Shown: piece by piece, positions 39,591 to 52,099 of the stretch
Numbering within the stretch: the stretch's first letter is position 1
Layout of the letters: every line of letters starts with the position of its first letter
Notes under the pieces: model-generated
The model's database searches: none
The model's input: only the letters and a program-made list of their open reading frames with translations
What the model was told of the DNA's origin: nothing
Source of the DNA: Conchocele bisecta
Lineage: Eukaryota; Mollusca; Bivalvia; Lucinida; Thyasiridae
Assembly (NCBI GenBank): GCA_029237695.1
Contig: CM055279.1
Span: 23,501,919-23,565,918, forward strand
Length of the DNA: 64,000 nt
Reading direction: 5' to 3'
Program-made: the position numbers and the translations under genes

Positions 39591-41090
39591 CAATAATGCA
39601 TGAAGACCTGTTTTCTCGTCTGCTCTGTACACCTTTTCTCGTGTGCTCTGTACACCTTACCTGTAGAGAGAACAATAGAAACTGGGAGAACCATGTGCTA
39701 GCATGGGCTAGCATGTGCAGATGTCCAGTGCTTGACCACTGTTGACCAGGTAATTTATACAGGTAAATTACTACATTGGGTACTGTGTTGAAAATATTGT
39801 GGCATTATGTGGACCTGTGCAGATATATGTAGATAAATATAGGACTATTAAAAAAAAATCTGGGCTCCAATAGCAAGCATTATTATTTTTAAAAAAAAAA
39901 AATTTATTTTTTTTTTTTCATTTTTCTTTTTCATTTTTTTTTTCAAATTATTTTTCAATTTTTGTCTAGTAGCATAAGGTCGTAAGTGCTATATACAGAC
40001 TATTCACCTGTGCATGTGCTAGCATGTGCAACTGACCACTGACCACTTACAGGTAATTTATACAGGTAAATGATTATATTACATTTCCGTAAACTGTGTT
40101 GAAAATATTGTGGCATTATGTGGACCTGTACAGATATATGTAGATAAATATAGGACTATTAAAAAAAAAAATTGTGCTCCAGTAGCAAGCATTATTATTT
40201 TTAAAAAAAAAATTTCCATTTTTTTTTTTTCATTTATTTTTTCAAATTATTTTTCAATTTTTGTCTAGTAGCATAAGGTGGTAAGTGCTATATACAGACT
40301 ATTCACCTGTGCATGTGCTAGCATGTACAACTGACCACTGACAACTTACAGGTAATTTATACAGGTAAATGATTATATTACATTTCCGTAAACTGTGTTG
40401 AAAATATTGTGGGAATATGTGGACCTGTGTATATATGATATGTAGATAAATATAGGACTATTAAAAAACATTCTGGGCTCCAGTAGGGAGCATTATTCTT
40501 TTTCTTTTTTTTAATTTAATTTTGTTTTCCATTTTTTTTTTTACATTCTTTTTCAATTTTTTAACTGACCACTAACTTATTACAGGTAATTTATACAGGT
40601 ACATTATTACATTTCCGTAAACTGTGTTGATAATATTGTGGCAGTATGTGGACCTGTGCAGATATATGTAGATAAATATAGGACTATTATAAAAAAAATC
40701 TGGGCTCCAGTAGCAAGCATTATTATTTTTTATTTTTCAATTTTATTTTTCAAATATTTTTTAAAAAACATTTTTACATTCTTTTTCAATTTTTTAACTG
40801 ACCACTAACTTATTACAGGTAATTTATACAGCTAAATTATTACATTTACCTAAACTGTGTTGACAATATTGTGGCAGTATGTGGACCTGTGCAGATATAT
40901 GTAGATAAATATAGGACTATTAAAAAAAATTCTCGGCTCCAGTAGCGAGCATTATTTTTTTTATTTACATTCTATATTATATTTCCGTCAACTGTGTTGA
41001 AAATATTGTGGCATTATGTGCACCTGTGCAGATATATGTACATAAATATAGGACTATTAACAAATAATTCTGCGCTCCAGTAGCTTCACA
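39590..41090. repeat. Tandem array of 200-300-bp units with long A/T runs
   Basis: Five to six units share TTACAGGTAATTTATACAGG, AACTGTGTTGAAAATATTGT, CAGATATATGTAGATAAATA and GGCTCCAGTAGCAAGCATTA. Length differences come mainly from poly-A/poly-T segments between units. Non-coding. Confidence 0.75.
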
Positions 41091-41215
41091 CATGCATAGA
41101 CCCTAAAGGTGTGTCGCGCAAGAATGACAACTCTTGCATCACTAATTGTTTAGTTATCTCCCTTTGTCCGTCACCGATTTTGTCTCCGGAGCATAACTCG
41201 ATCACCCTTTTTTCA

Positions 41216-42190
41216 AACTACTTGTGTATCTGGGGAGGGGGATACACATGCGCTTGTCGACAAGCGTCCATTTCTAGTTTATCGTACCTTTTATTGTTGA
41301 AAAATAAATAGCAGAATTGGAATTTCTGACTGGTGGTTTTTGTTGTTTTTTTTTGGGGGGGGATTTCTTTATTATCATTAAAATCTTTTATTGTTAACAA
41401 AAATAGGGGGTGGGGATATCGGACTGGTTGGGGGGAAAGTGGACTAGTCAGAAATCCCCCGGGGAGGATTATGGACAGGGGGATTTCTGACCGTTACACC
41501 AGGACCACTGAATGCAGCTCATCAAGACGCGTTTGCTGCGCCATATTTCAACAAAATCCGTTGCCTATTAAGGAAAATATCAAATAAAACTTTCTTTGGA
41601 GTAGGCACGTTTTCAACACTTTCAGCCATTCATGTTTGTTGTCGTAACCACGTGATCATGCACCTCGATAGAAATACGGCGCCAAATGGTTCGACGTCAT
41701 GACGTTACAAATATCGCCTGACGTCAGTCCGACATAGTAGTATTTTAAAATAGCTTGGCAAATTCTATACCAATGTTCAAAACTTTTGTTTTCTTAAATC
41801 ATTTTCAGTCACTATCACCAGGTTTCGGATATTCCAATTTTGATTTGAGCCGTCCTGATAGGCTTGACAGACAACATGGGCTACTGCTACCGGTCAAGCT
41901 GACCAATCAAAACCCGAGAGTGTTATCTGCAGTTTGACAAAGTGTTATATTGTCAGTAAATGGCAGTATTCAGAGCTCCAGATAAGCTGCGTATTTGCTT
42001 AAATACCCAATTAAAATTGCCAAAAACTTAATTGAAATCAGAAGTAGCGAGTATCAAAAAGCAATAACAAATTTGTAGTACCTTTATCATGCTACAGAAA
42101 ACAATAAACAGACCACAAATATACCATATTTTTCCATGAAAAGACATTTTGGTATTTCATTAGAATGGTCTCCAATGAGACAATTCTAAT
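41216..42190. other. Unassigned intron sequence
   Basis: Includes G-rich stretches (41355-41460) but no recognised gene or repeat unit. Short frames lack any domain. Confidence 0.4.
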
Positions 42191-42195
42191 GAAAA

Positions 42196-42425
42196 ATGCC
42201 ATGACATGTTTTCATATCGAAGCAAACTATTCAATAATTGCTGTCTGTTGATGTGAAAACAGTCGTGTGATTTTATTTTACCAATTAAAATATTGAAATA
42301 CCCAATTGCTTCAGAAATGATGGAGTGAAAATACTCGATTACTAATTCCTTATCTGGAGCCCTGAGTGATGTATCCATGTTCTACAAGATGCAGGCGGGG
42401 GGGGGGGGGGGGGTGGGGGTGGGGG
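42196..42425. repeat. Dispersed repeat copy followed by a long G-run
   Basis: 42196-42366 repeats 16697-16866 in the same orientation. A run of about 20 G and further G blocks (42397-42426) follow, a strong candidate for quadruplex formation close to an exon. Confidence 0.6.
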
Positions 42426-42456
42426 TTGGAGCAGTATTCACAGGGAGATAACCAAC

Positions 42457-42530
42457 CTCGATGGACAGCTGGTTGAAGTAACAATTAAACTGGATAGCTA
42501 TCACCGCGACTATCTCTTCTCTCACATACT
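42457..42530 (-). CDS. MFSD8: Internal exon, MFSD8/CLN7-like transporter (upstream of the Polinton intron)
   Basis: Acceptor ACATTTCAG, 74 nt, donor GAG|GTTGGT. Encodes YVREEIVAVIAIQFNCYFNQ then LSIE, joining in phase 0 to TMVTPL at 17012. Together they match the VAVVAI....(F)ETIITPL helix region of MFSD8. It enters in phase 1, so a preceding exon must end with one spare base. About 25.4 kb of intron, including the Polinton, separates it from the next exon. Confidence 0.55.
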
Positions 42531-42889
42531 CTGAAATGTAACAGGAATACAGTCACTGCTGATTAAATGGTCTCCATGCCAACAGTAACATGGACAACAA
42601 CAATCTGGTCGAACCAGAACAGACACCATTAGATAACTAGAAAATCACAATTGCGAGTTGGTTTCCGATTGATGTAGAGTTGACGATAATAATGGTTTTC
42701 ATAAGGAATGTTTGCTTGGTAAAAATTGTCTATTGTGATATGCCTTGTACGTGTCCATGATGTCTATTTAACAGATTTTAAGTTTTAAGTTTAAGATTTG
42801 TTTGTCAGTAAAAAATGGAGCACACTATTCTTGTTTAAAATCATTATTAGATATGTTCATGGTTTACAGATTGTTACAGTATACCCCAG

Positions 42890-43490
42890 TAGCCGATTTC
42901 ATCAAAATTGCAAAGTACATGTATACTTTAGTAGCAACTTATACTTTGAGGGAGAAATTTTCAATTGTATGATAAATTTATTAATTTTTATTTTACTGAA
43001 TGTATTACATTATCACAGCTATTTTGGCTGTGATAATGTAATACATTCAGTATAATAATCCTGCATACTTTCAATCATCAAATATATGCAGTGGTACTTT
43101 GCCAGAAAACAGACTTTGTGATGTTGGTGAAATAGGCTACTGATCAGTCACCGCATCTGCATATTCACGATTGAGATTATGAAACCATGCCATAATGCTG
43201 TTACTTTGAAGATTCATATCGCGTGTGTTAGATGATCGGGAACTACATTGCTCACAAACCCAAGATGTCCATTTATGTTCTGGTATGTCGCATACTAGTA
43301 TGTGAATCAAATATCCCATATGTATTCAAAGGTGGATATGTCTCGCCCACTATCGTGGAAAATTAGACATAGCGGTCACAATTCCAGCATGGTCATCAAC
43401 AATTTTGGACGTACGTGTGTCGTCCAAATTCCGCATATCACTTAATACAGTAGTCAGATTATTACCAAACATTATCAATAGTTTCCTCAC
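42890..43490. mobile_element. Miniature element with GTAGCC..TTTCA ends plus inverted copy of 17.4-17.7 kb
   Basis: Ends GTAGCCGATTTCATCAAAAT (about 42892) and TTGGTGAAATAGGCTAC (to 43140), with the hairpin TTACATTATCACAGC..GCTGTGATAATGTAA in the middle. From 43137 to about 43470 the sequence is the reverse complement of 17400-17725. It faces its relative across the Polinton. Confidence 0.6.
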
Positions 43491-43824
43491 ATTGATGAGT
43501 ATCCATCTAGTTCCATTTGGGTGACCTTGACCTTGGTAACATTGACCTTGGTGTCAATAATTTTGGATGTGCGTCCAGGTGTTGAATATTTCCTGATCCG
43601 TTAGCTATTTATGAAGTTTGGTAATGAAATGACTATCCATACAGTGTCATTTGGGTGACCTTGACCTTCATGGGTGATCGCCTTGTTAGATATGTAAGCT
43701 ATGTGATTTACATGCATTCTAGTCTTGTTGTTACATGTATTTTAGTAAGTATTCTAGTCTCATGCTTATAAGGCCTATAAAATATGTGGTGCGGGCAATG
43801 GTCCAGGAAAAACTAGGTAGGGCC

Positions 43825-44005
43825 GGTAGGATTTTTAAAAATACATACTACTTACTGTCGGAAATAAATAAGTATCACATAATGAATAGTGCCACCACAT
43901 ACAGCTGCCTAGTACTACTAGGCAGCTGTATGTGGTGGCACTATTCATTATGTGATACTTATTTATTTCCGACAGTAAGTAGTATGTATTTTTAAAAATC
44001 CTACC
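43825..44005. repeat. Perfect 181-bp palindrome
   Basis: Arms of 90 bp (43825-43914 and 43916-44005) are exact reverse complements around a single central C at 43915. The left arm starts GGTAGGATTTTTAAAAATAC; the centre reads GCCTAGTACTACTAGGC. A third, slightly diverged arm copy follows at 44009-44090. No coding potential. Confidence 0.9.
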
Positions 44006-44420
44006 CGTCCTGCCTAGTAGTACTAGGCAGCTGTATGTGCTGACACTATTCATTATGTGATACTTATTTATTTCCGACAATAACTAGTTTAGGCATCAAG
44101 TGTGAAAAGCCAACTTTAATGTGCACACAAGTTGTTCAGTTGAACTTGTTTTCCTTTTTTTATTTTAAAGGCAAAAAACAGTTTAGGGTTGGCGGCATAT
44201 TCATAGGTAGGGTCGGACTGCCTGCACCACAAGATTTTTTAGGCCTAAGCAGTCTAGTGGCAATCAGAATACACTGTATGTTTATTACCCATGAACCTAT
44301 CTATTGCCACCTATGTATTGGATACTTGCTGATAGATACCTTTATGACGTTTGTGACAAGTATAGCCTCAGCCTGTTTGGTCTGACCCAGGCCTACGCTG
44401 TTTGTCATTCAGTCACTGGT

Positions 44421-44780
44421 GTATAATTCCAGCACACAAATATTTACACAATTCCCTAACATTTGATTGGTCCGTGGCAAGTCTCTGTCCAAAATTTATA
44501 TCCCAGTAAACTCCCATGCCGAACTACTTTCCGTAACCGTGAGGCGCAGTTAAAATAATTCTTAAGAAAACGGAAAATAAACACATTGTCTTGATGAATT
44601 TATTTCAAATGCTGGAATTATAAGGAATGAATGGCTTTTTTTGTGGAATTTATCGGGGATATAAACTTGGAAAAGTCGCGGGAATACTGGACGAGGCCTT
44701 CCGGCCTTCGTCCAGTATTCCCGCGACTTTTCCAAGTATTTACCCCGATAAATTCCACAAAAAGGCCATTCATTCCTATA
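44421..44780. repeat. ~360-bp repeat with foldback end, copy 2
   Basis: Near-identical to 9811-10170, including the foldback with tip CCTTCCGGCCTTCG (44619-44780). Both copies are in the same orientation, about 34.6 kb apart. Confidence 0.65.
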
Positions 44781-46430
44781 ATGGATAGTACGATCAGTGA
44801 AATGAACAACTGGGGAAATATGCAGGATGGTTGAAAGATACAATCTTTATCTCAACTATTCAAAGAATTGGGAATTTTTGTCACACCCAATACTTCCACC
44901 AGTCTGACTGATTTTTTTTATATATATTGTTTGGATTGTGTGTCCGTGTGTCTGATATATAAAATGTATAATAATGCCAATCAATACGTGGGGTAATGGT
45001 GAATGAATGTTTATTTTGCCAGAAAATGTAAAGGATGATATTGACCTTGACCTCTTCAAACTTTTTCACACGTTAAGAAGTTTGCCGGAGTTTCTAAATT
45101 CTGTAATAATTTCTATATCCATTTATGGATTACTAATACATCATACTTGTGGACATCCATTCTGACCATGACCTTTTGACCTTCACAACTTTGAACTTTT
45201 TCAAATCCATTCTGCCCTTATGATGACATTGACCTTCACAACTGTGCTTACAGTTCACCCAATAAGGTCTCACGGGACAGTGGGCAGCTCTTTAAAAAGG
45301 GGGTGGACGAGTTTCTAAATACTTCATTACCGACCCTGTAAGTTACACCAGTGTGTCTAGAAAAATAGGTTTATGAATATTTCTTGACTTTGGGAGGCTT
45401 GACAAGGTGTATTTTTTAGAGTATTTCATAATTCTACGAAACTGAATGTTAGCTCCAGTTGATTTTGACATCTTGGAAAATGTCGCCTGCTATGCTGTCT
45501 CGCCGGTACGGTTTCGCGTCAGAATTTAAGGTATTTTTCGGGCATTTGTAGCGAAAATTTGAGCTGGTTATGACCCCGCTTTGAAATCATTTTCAGAAAA
45601 TGGTGTGGTGTTACAAGTGATAGAACAAGACATAACAAAGTATCTGTGCCTCATATTTTCATGAAAACAATTCCGATAAATTCAGTCGTGTTGAAACTTT
45701 TGGCCAAAAATAGGTGGGTTGGGTAACTTTGTAAAAAATTAATTGAACACATCTGATGCGGTTACTGAATTTGTATTGTGGCGCGCGATTTGTACTTCAT
45801 TTGCGAGTATTTTTCCATACTTGTCGCAAGAGCCTCCTTAACTGATTGTGAGAGGCGGTGATTTTTATAAGTCACCTCCGCCCTCAGAAAAGCAGTCAAT
45901 TTTGGCTGTTTTCAACCGTCCCGTGATGTCTAAGGGGAAAGAGTGTGCACTTGTGGAAGAAATTACCAAATTTGTATATCCAAGATGGCAGCCAAATTAC
46001 TACTCACAATTTAAATATTTGAGCGATTAAACTTTTTATAGTCTGGTATTTGAACATAAATATTATGGAATAAATTGATAATATTTAGGAAGTAGTTTGA
46101 CCTTTTCATTAATCCAAGATGGCCTGTCAAATGTCAACAGGTCCACATTTTATCACATATCAGTTGATAGTTTTAAGTGGTGCATGCACAAACTTGTTTG
46201 AGTAAATCCATGATGGCCGACAAATACCAATATTGTCGTACAACTTCCCACATATGTTGGTATAAACATATTTTATTAAATAGTAATTACATCTTTTTTC
46301 GATATACATGCAGTGTAAAGAGGATTGGAACGAAAGATTGATATCTTATAGAGTTCGTCTCCTCTTCCACATGTGTTCATGCTCATTTGATCTCTCGTTC
46401 AAATAATTGAATATGAATTACACAGTGTCT
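44781..46430. other. Intergenic or intronic sequence, minor repeats only
   Basis: 44960-45240 holds repeat fragments with TTGACCTTGACC and TGACCTTTTGACC. The rest (45240-46430) has no recognised gene or repeat. Confidence 0.4.
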
Positions 46431-46469
46431 GTTAATGAGAAAATATAACTTATCAAATTTTCAAGTGGG

Positions 46470-46865
46470 TGGAAGGTGGGTGCAAGCGATGGGTAATTTA
46501 ACGATCGGGGTTCATCCTTACCGGAATTCCGAATGGAGACCTGGTTTGGCCCTCACATACGTCTTTGGCATTTTGTATGTGACAGTTGAATCTGGTTATA
46601 CCCCTTATGTGAGTATTACGATTATTCGTAATCCTATTTTAGGGGAAGGGGCCAAGTGACTTTAGTGTGGTATGGACCTGCCACCAGGTCAGGTTATTCT
46701 AATTTCAGGGCTGAATATATTGTTTCTCGATGTAAATATTCAGTTCTGATTTTGGAAATTTCCCCCCAATGCAGCAGGTTAAAACGGGATCGAACCCGTT
46801 TGCCCGGCCTTACATGACCTTAGCTGTTGATAGGCCGTTAAACACCAATAAACAAACAAACAAAT
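46470..46865. repeat. SINE-like bivalve repeat, near full-length copy
   Basis: GGTAATTTAACGATCGGGGT at the start, CACATACGTCTTTGGCATTT inside, GATCGAACCCGTTTGCCCGG near the end, tail CCAATAAACAAACAAACAAA. The (CAAA)n tail fits retroposition. Confidence 0.65.
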
Positions 46866-47275
46866 TTTCAAATTGAAACCAGCATAGTTAGGCTGGTTTT
46901 GAGATTTGTTCAATGTTGGTTCATGAGAAAACGTACCAACATAGCTCTAGGCTGGTTTTGAGATTTTGTCCATAAGGTACCTTTTCCCATGAATTACCCA
47001 GTGTCTGTTCATGATAAAAGTACCTTATGGAATTTTCAAATTGAAAATAGCATGGATAGGCTGGTCTTGAGATATTTTCCATCAGGTACCTTTTCCCATG
47101 TGTCCATGTGTCGGTTCATGACAAAACGTACCTTATTGAATTGCTGGTTTTTAATTCTTTTCCATAAACAAAATATGTAATCTGGCTAAAATGTACCTTA
47201 TGAAATTTTCAAATCTAAACATAGAAATTTAAGTTAGATAAGATACCTTTTCCCGTGAATGGTCCCTTGAACATT
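46866..47275. repeat. Diverged ~110-bp tandem units
   Basis: Recurring TAGGCTGGTTTTGAGAT, CCATAAGGTACCTTTTCCCA and GTACCTTATGGAATTTTCAA. Three to four units. Non-coding. Confidence 0.5.
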
Positions 47276-47607
47276 CTGAGCATTTTCTCAAAAGAGCCTG
47301 ATTGGTTCAGCCCGAGTAGATCTCAAGACTTAACAAATCCGACTGTGATTTTGAGCATAATACGTAAATGTTCAGGACATTCAAGCTTCACACTGTGGGT
47401 ATAATGGAAGAAGTCAACAAAATAAACAAGTACAGAAGCCGTCATCCTGAATCCATGATTATAAAGCTTTCTAAGCATATACTCAAATCACATACCCAAA
47501 ATCTGACGGTTTGATTGGCTGAGCCTGGCTCAGGCTCAACCAATCAAACTGTTAGATGTTGCATTCGAAATGTGGAGTATCTGCTGAAAAATGTTATAAT
47601 CACTGAC

Positions 47608-47713
47608 CTGTACTAAAATTGGAGCTACAGTGTTTATTGTAAAGATATACATGTACAACAAAATGATCAAACAGAAACACAGACTTGACATTCGTAGCAA
47701 TGAATCAACCAAA
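47608..47713 (-). CDS. Possible further exon of the MFSD8-like gene (weak)
   Basis: Acceptor-like TTTACACTAG, 35 codons with LLRMSSLCFCLIILLYMYIF and TINTVAPILVQ, donor CAG|GTCAGT. Hydrophobic and bounded by plausible splice sites on the correct strand. Its phase-0 donor does not fit the phase-1 entry of 42457-42530, so either another exon lies between or this is fortuitous. Confidence 0.25.
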
Positions 47714-48399
47714 CTAGTGTAAATTTTTAATTTTGTCACCAACCACCGAACCACCTGGTTCTTACGCATTTTCACACGAATGGGTTATAACTATAGAAAA
47801 ATCTTATAAATATTACCGAACTTGGCAAAACTGCCCTTAGAACTACTTCCGGGGCATCGTCAACATCAGAATTGGCAGTTTGTAGATTTGACATCATGTT
47901 ACTTAGATTTACAGTGATTATAACAAGGAGAAACTAACTAACGTAAAGTCAAACCCACAAATTCTGCCAATTCTAAGGTCAAGGATGCCCCAGAAGTTGT
48001 TCTAATGTAAGTAAACTTTTTTTTTTGCTTGTTTGTTGGGGTTTAACGGCCTATCAACAGCTAAGGTCATTTAAGGCCGGGTCAATGATGTTCCAGGGTT
48101 GGTAAACTATTTGTAAGACTAGTGTATTTTGTAGACTACAACAACGCTACTGCAGGGACCAAACGGCACACAGCATAGGTCCTGATCATACAGACAATGG
48201 GCATGCTGATCTGGGACTACGCTAATAGCAAGTTCATTTTATCAGCCGATGGGGCAAATATTGCCTCCATCCGCCCCTTACAGCCATCCATGCTCCACCT
48301 TTGAAAAAATGGACCCAAGGCTGACAAAATCGAAGATGCCACACATGTAAACAGGACTTACACTGTTCGCCATAATATCACTGAAGTAACTTTACTGTT

Positions 48400-48800
48400 G
48401 GCTAATGTGGGTGGCAGGTGGGAGCACGCGATGGGTAATTTAACAATCGGAGTTCATCCTTACCGGAATCCCGACTGGAGACACGGTTTGGCCCTCACAT
48501 TCGTCTTTGGAATTTTGTATGTGACAGTTGAATCTGGTTATACCCCTTATGTGAGTATTACGATATTCGTAATCCAATTTTTGGGGAAGGGGCCAAGTGA
48601 CTGGTGTGGTTATGGACCTGGCACCAGGTCAGGTTATTCTAATTTCAGGGCTGAATATATTTGTTCTCGATGTAAATATTCCGTTCTGATTTTGGTATTT
48701 TCCCCCCGATGCAGCAGGTTAAAATGGGATCGAACCCGTTTGCCCGGCCTTACATGACCTTAGCTGTTGATAGGCCGTTAAACATTAATAAACAAACAAA
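48400..48800. repeat. SINE-like bivalve repeat, full-length copy
   Basis: Same structure as 46470-46865, ending TTAATAAACAAACAAACTG. A short fragment of the family in the other orientation is at 48025-48090. Translation frames over it are not genes. Confidence 0.65.
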
Positions 48801-50160
48801 CTGTTGGCTAACAAACGCTAAGGTAGTCTGACAAAACTCGACTTATTGCATTTCCAATTATTGATGGCCAAGATAATTATGCACATCCATGCAGTGCGAT
48901 CAGAGTCTTTACTGTTCTAACATCAATGAAATATCCAGATAATTATTATCAGGTAACCCAAATTTAATGGCTGCCATGCAAGGCGACTTATATGTCACAT
49001 TGCATGATAGCCATACAATTCAGGTTAACTATGTGGGCACAATGGCTGAATAGGGTCTACAGTGGTCAGAAATGAAATGTACCAAGTGTGACTAAGATGT
49101 ACAAATATATGTTCTCCATTAGCCTCCAGATTACCTGGATATGACATTGACAAGGAAAGAAAATAGTTGAGGCTCATACTTTTACAATTTTAAGTTAATT
49201 GACAGCGGTTTTGCATTTGATAATTCCACAGTGGTTTTATTATTCAAATATCCAAGAAGTGTTTTTCTGTGTGACAAATAAAACGGTGACAATTGCTACG
49301 GAAGGTTTGTCATGGAAGTATGTACATAGCATGCATTCACAACATGTGGGATGTGATCTTCTGGAAACGACATGAGGGGCGTTTCAAGGAGACTGAAGAA
49401 TGGTTCGGTGTGAGTGAATTCATGACACCTGCAGTGGAAGTGTGAGCCATCAAGTGATGCTATCTTATGTTCACCAACTGGTTTAAATTTTGCATCAGTA
49501 CGTGTGCCAGAAGCAGAAGCCATCTTAATTTCTTTACATTTCCTTACATGCAGACCCACACCCAAAATATAAGAGAATGTTAGGTTAGTTAAGTAAATAC
49601 AAAGTAATTACAAAGTAAAAAAGAATGGCGATGTAAAGGAATAAGACAGCCATGCCACAGTGTTTGCCATACCGGTCTGGCAAACACTGTAGACACTTGT
49701 CGTACTATTCCAGACATGTACTGGTGAACTGCGTGCATAAATTGTTCTAAACCGACTTTGTTTCTGATTGCAGTAACGGACAAAATGTTGCATTTTAAAA
49801 CATTAATTCTAAATAAAGAAAACTAACCGTTGAAATACACAAGGTAGCAACTCTATGTTTCCTATTTTCACTGCCTGTGCCTAGAATTCACACCCATCAT
49901 ACCATGCTCCAGGCTCTTTGTAACGACCCTCCTGTCGTTTTAAGGCAACCATTTCTCCCCGCCTTCTGATTGTATGTTATATAGATAGTGGGGTGGAAAC
50001 ATTAGGGAACAATTGATGTTTTATCGTTCAAAAGAAAACCGTTTCTTGAATATTTGAATGATGAAACCAGATCGAATTTAAAATACAAGACAGCTGTCGT
50101 ATTGTTAAAGGGGATGCTCACTTTGGAACTTAAGTTTTCAATATTTTTATCACCAGCATT
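48801..50160. other. Unassigned sequence
   Basis: No recognised repeat array or convincing exon. A small perfect hairpin GTGTTTGCCA..TGGCAAACAC lies at 49659-49688. A minus-strand frame at 49296-49565 has MASASGTRTDAKFKPVGEHK and a possible donor but no family resemblance. Confidence 0.4.
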
Positions 50161-50189
50161 AGTATGACCCAACTGCTGAAACTACCGTC

Positions 50190-51110
50190 TCACCCATGCG
50201 CATATTCAATCCAGAACCCGGTAATGGCCGCAGGATACACCCAGATAGGTCAACCGCCCGGCCTATCCACTATATGGGCAGCCAGGCAGAACCACACGGG
50301 TATCACCACAAGCCAGTCCGAGTCCCAGAAGGGCTACACGCATGGGTTGTGTTCTATAAGTGGCAGTCGGATGCACCGAGTAGTCAACTGCCCTACCAGT
50401 CCACGTTAAACGGAGGCCATGCAGATCTACAAGGTGCCACATCTATGGCAAGCCAAATGCACAATAATTCCTTAAACCATGGTTTGGAGCTCAAACCCTG
50501 GTTCAGGCTCCTCAAACCCTAGTTTGGGCTTAAACTGCCATTTGAGATCCCAAATGGTAGTTTTCTTAAACCCTGGTTTGAGCAATTATTGTGCACTTGG
50601 CGGCAGAAACCACCGTTTGTACTCTCAAACTAGGGTTTCGCATATACATCCAACCACACAGAACATGCATGGGTTGTGTTCTATAAGTGGCAGTCGAGTG
50701 CACCAAGTAGTCAACTGCCCTACCAGTCCGCTTTAAACGGAGTCCAGGCAGATCCACAAGGTGCCACAATGATCCACACAGAACATGCATGAGTTGTGTT
50801 CTATAAGTGGCAGTCTGATGCACTAAGTAGTCAACTGCCCTACCAGTCCGCATTAAACGGAGGCCAGGCAGATCCACAAGGTGCCACAATGAACCACACA
50901 GAACATGCATTGGTTGTGTTCTATAAGTGGCAGTCTGATGCACTAAGTAGTCAACTGTCCTACCAGTCCGCATTAAACGGAGGCCAGGCAGATCCACAAG
51001 GTGCCACAATGAACCACCCAGAACATGCATGGGTTGTGTTCTATAAGTGGCAGTCGGATGCACCGAGTAGTCTACTGCCCTACCAGTCCAATGGTTCAAA
51101 TGGCTACCGC
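50190..51110. repeat. 120-bp tandem array with frame-compatible units
   Basis: Units share GTTGTGTTCTATAAGTGGCA, TAGTCAACTGCCCTACCAGT and GGCAGATCCACAAGGTGCCA. Period 120 bp = 40 codons, so minus-strand translation repeats HVLCGSLWHLVDLPGLRLM. A different segment (50460-50650) rich in AAACCCTGGTTT and AAACTAGGG words, with GCACAATAATT/AATTATTGTGC arms, is inserted in the array. No start, splice or domain evidence for a real protein. Confidence 0.75.
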
Positions 51111-51116
51111 CGGTAA

Positions 51117-52090
51117 CCTCAATATAATTGCCGGCCGGTAAAAACGATGATGAACATCCATCCAGGCTCTTCATGTGGAATGTTTTCCTAATTATCGAAT
51201 AGTGAATATTGCAGACCCTAATCATATTTTCCAAATGCACATTGGTCAAACCACTAGATACAACTGTTTCTGCCATCTACCCATGAAAAAGTAAAAGACA
51301 TTATTTTACATAATTGTGGTTACAGAATGCAATAGGTTTACAATAGATTTACACGGAAATAATGACGCCATTACCATTTATATAATAACTACAGCAACTA
51401 CATTAACCCATTTCCTGCTGAGGATACGCCATTTTGTGTGTGGAAAATTCTAAATATTTTCTTTCTGTGTGCTTAAAAGTATATATGTCGTGACCACCAT
51501 TTGAACCATCTCGTAAAGGTGTATTCCGAATGTAATGGGTTAAAGATATAGATGTAGTTTACAGTATTGAGCCACGGTTAGTTGTATGTCAAATGCCACA
51601 AAACAAGCAGTGTCCCAATATATTGTATGAACTAGTAATGGGACTCAGAATCATTAGGTGAATGAACCCTGCCTTATATGTGTCGGACTGCATTGAACCC
51701 AATTTTGTTCAGCAATTAAATTATATAAACAGTATAGGTCCGGAAGTATAGTGTTTGTTATTTACAACACTATTCTTTGTTTAACATTCATTTTCTCAAA
51801 ATATTTCATATTTCAAGAGCAATTATTAATTAAATACTATTGTCCAATTGAAAATGGAGGTCATCTTTGAATCACAATAGTTCATGAATAATTATAATAT
51901 TGTAAACAAATGTTCAATCAGATCTACATTGTCCATTGAAACTTTGACAGTCTTTATTCAGCCCAACTGTTGGAAGTGTGTGGAAATCGGCTCGATGCTG
52001 GTGGCTGTCACAGTAAACCACGTCCTGCAATAAGACAAAGAAATGGCACTGTTATCACGAGGCTAATACCCTCACTCAAGGTATGGGATC
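51117..52090. other. Unassigned sequence
   Basis: No recognised repeat or gene between two arrays. Confidence 0.4.
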
Positions 52091-52099
52091 ACATGGTAT

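Noticed and set aside
38934..39714. Two overlapping minus-strand frames with repeated SFLCATHLRVVVYACVKFHE
   Set aside because: Translation of the ~157-bp tandem array.
49296..49565. Possible first exon (MASASGTRTDAKF..) of the transporter gene
   Set aside because: A plausible ATG and a CAG|GTGTCA donor, but no resemblance to the MFSD8 N-terminal region and no phase evidence.
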